From the NCBI GenBank assembly GCA_028284045.1, contig JANQSN010000050.1, positions 1-64,000 on the forward strand: 64,000 nucleotides of DNA. Reading direction: 5' to 3'. Shown one piece after another: positions 63,266 through 64,000 of the stretch; within the stretch, counting starts at the first letter, position 1; each line of letters begins with the position of its first letter. The notes beneath the pieces were generated by a model, which was not told the origin of the DNA, did not search any database, and saw nothing but the letters and a program-made list of their open reading frames with translations. The DNA is from Alphaproteobacteria bacterium. GTDB lineage: Bacteria; Pseudomonadota; Alphaproteobacteria; DSM-16000; Inquilinaceae. Made by a program: the position numbers and the translations under genes.

Positions 63266-63487
63266 CTACGCCGCGTCGCTGGCAGCGAGCGCGCGCGCGG
63301 CGGCCAGCGCGATCGCGGACAGGCCGTCCCCACCTGCGGCGACCAGCCGGTCGAGATCGGCGCGCATGCGCGGATCCCAGAAATCCCGCAGATGCTTCGC
63401 CGTGCCGGCCACCGCCGCCGCCTGGCCATAGCTGGCATGGAAGGCGGCGATCTGGTTGGCCATCCGGATCAGATCGGCGGACTTCAT
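63266..63487 (-). CDS. fdsD: NAD-dependent formate dehydrogenase delta subunit
   Basis: A 73-aa helical protein of the FdsD family, a small component of soluble molybdenum NAD+-dependent formate dehydrogenases. LIRMANQIAAFHASY and HLRDFWDPRMRADL are the conserved motifs. It overlaps the fdhD stop by ATGA, so the operon fds...-fdhD-fdsD continues beyond the right edge of the window. Confidence 0.92.
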   Translation of the reverse strand: MKSADLIRMANQIAAFHASYGQAAAVAGTAKHLRDFWDPRMRADLDRLVAAGGDGLSAIALAAARALAASDAA

Positions 63488-64000
63488 GCGGCACGCCCCG
63501 CCGCACCGGCCGCCTCACCGTCCGCAACGCCGTCGGTGGCGAACATCATCACGCCGCCTTGCGCGCGCGCCGCGACGCCGAGGCCGGCGCGGGCCGCGAT
63601 CCGCAGCGCCAGCGCGCTCGGTGCCGATACCGATGCCGTGAAGGGCGCGCCCATCATCACCGATTTCTGCACCATCTCCACGCTCAGCCGGCTCGACAGC
63701 ACGACGAAGCCGTCGCCGGCCGCCCGCCCCTCGCGGGCCAGCGCGCCGGCCAGCTTGTCCAGTGCGTTGTGTCGGCCGATATCCTCGCGCACCAGCGCGA
63801 TGGCGCCGTCGGCATCGGCAAAGGCCGCGGCGTGGGTGGAGCGGTTGTCCTGCTTCATCGCCTGCCGGTCCGGCAAGGCGGCGAAGGCCGCTGCGACTGC
63901 CCCCGCATGCGGCGGATCCCGCCGCGGCAGCCGGGGCAGAGGCGGCAACGCTGCCTCCAAGGTCGCCGCACCACAGAGGCCGCAGCCGGCCCGCCCGGCC
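63484..64000 (-). CDS. fdhD: Formate dehydrogenase accessory sulfurtransferase FdhD (5' end outside window)
   Basis: C-terminal ~171 residues of FdhD, which passes sulfur from IscS to the molybdenum cofactor of formate dehydrogenase. The CGLCG motif with the sulfur-carrying Cys is at the edge of the window, followed by THAAAFADADGAIALVREDIGRHNALDKL and VEMVQKSVMMGAPFTASVSAPSALAL-type family stretches (each in separate strands). The N-terminal part is cut off by the window end, not by a mutation. Confidence 0.93.
   Translation of the reverse strand, partial: AGRAGCGLCGAATLEAALPPLPRLPRRDPPHAGAVAAAFAALPDRQAMKQDNRSTHAAAFADADGAIALVREDIGRHNALDKLAGALAREGRAAGDGFVVLSSRLSVEMVQKSVMMGAPFTASVSAPSALALRIAARAGLGVAARAQGGVMMFATDGVADGEAAGAAGRAA

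Overview
This is a GC-rich chromosomal window of a bacterium, most likely an alphaproteobacterium of the Rhodospirillales type. The evidence is a DUF1127 protein, an SdhAF4/DUF1674 protein, a PodJ-like polarity protein, the order rsmB - rpe - heparinase - purH, a soluble-type formate dehydrogenase delta subunit and a small SRP RNA. I cannot name a genus. Coding density is very high. Many junctions are ATGA, GTGA or TTGA overlaps, so most genes sit in translationally coupled pairs or short operons.

Layout. 1-6.4 kb (minus strand, apart from the DUF1127 gene): GT39-like membrane glycosyltransferase, adenosine-kinase-like PfkB kinase, LysR regulator, divergent DUF1127 protein, SAM methyltransferase coupled to an asparaginase-II-type enzyme. 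6.5-9.5 kb: TrmH/SpoU methyltransferase, small membrane protein, vanadium-dependent haloperoxidase. 9.6-16 kb: lpd, GNAT, a large ABC-exporter-like protein with a degenerate ATPase domain, a cyclic-nucleotide-binding protein, a small membrane protein and another GNAT. 16-21.3 kb: a 94-aa unknown, a DddP-type DMSP lyase between two near-identical giant hairpins, Qor, and an Entner-Doudoroff trio (kdgK, degenerate RraA-like, eda). 21.3-26 kb: cobyrinate synthase, uroporphyrinogen methyltransferase, EamA transporter and a divergent MATE pump. 26-28.7 kb: a small unknown, an agmatinase-family enzyme with a long structured leader, and a secreted nuclease. 28.8-37.8 kb: DUF1674, DUF882, rsmB, rpe, heparinase II/III, adenylate cyclase, purH and a PEP-mutase-family lyase. 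37.8-44.2 kb: GH15 trehalase/glucoamylase, a pyranose-oxidase-like GMC flavoprotein, MarR-MFS-microprotein operon and rhodanese. 44.3-49.3 kb: ffs (SRP RNA) and the conserved block rpmH-rnpA-yidD-yidC-engB plus argB. 49.5-54.2 kb: a proline-rich membrane protein, a repeat cluster, the PodJ-like Sel1 protein and tRNA-Gln. 54.3-63 kb: a surface-glycan/glycolipid block with glycosyltransferases, methyltransferases, a PseG-like protein, a flippase-like membrane protein and a GT-C-like protein. 63.1-64 kb: a microprotein, fdsD and the edge-truncated fdhD.

How it fits together. Most of the window is housekeeping. The accessory interest lies in the DMSP lyase cassette, the haloperoxidase (both suggest marine or algal association), the sugar oxidase next to a GH15 hydrolase, and the glycan block. 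Several palindromic repeat families sit in gene tails. Two copies of one family supply the stop codon of the neighbouring gene.
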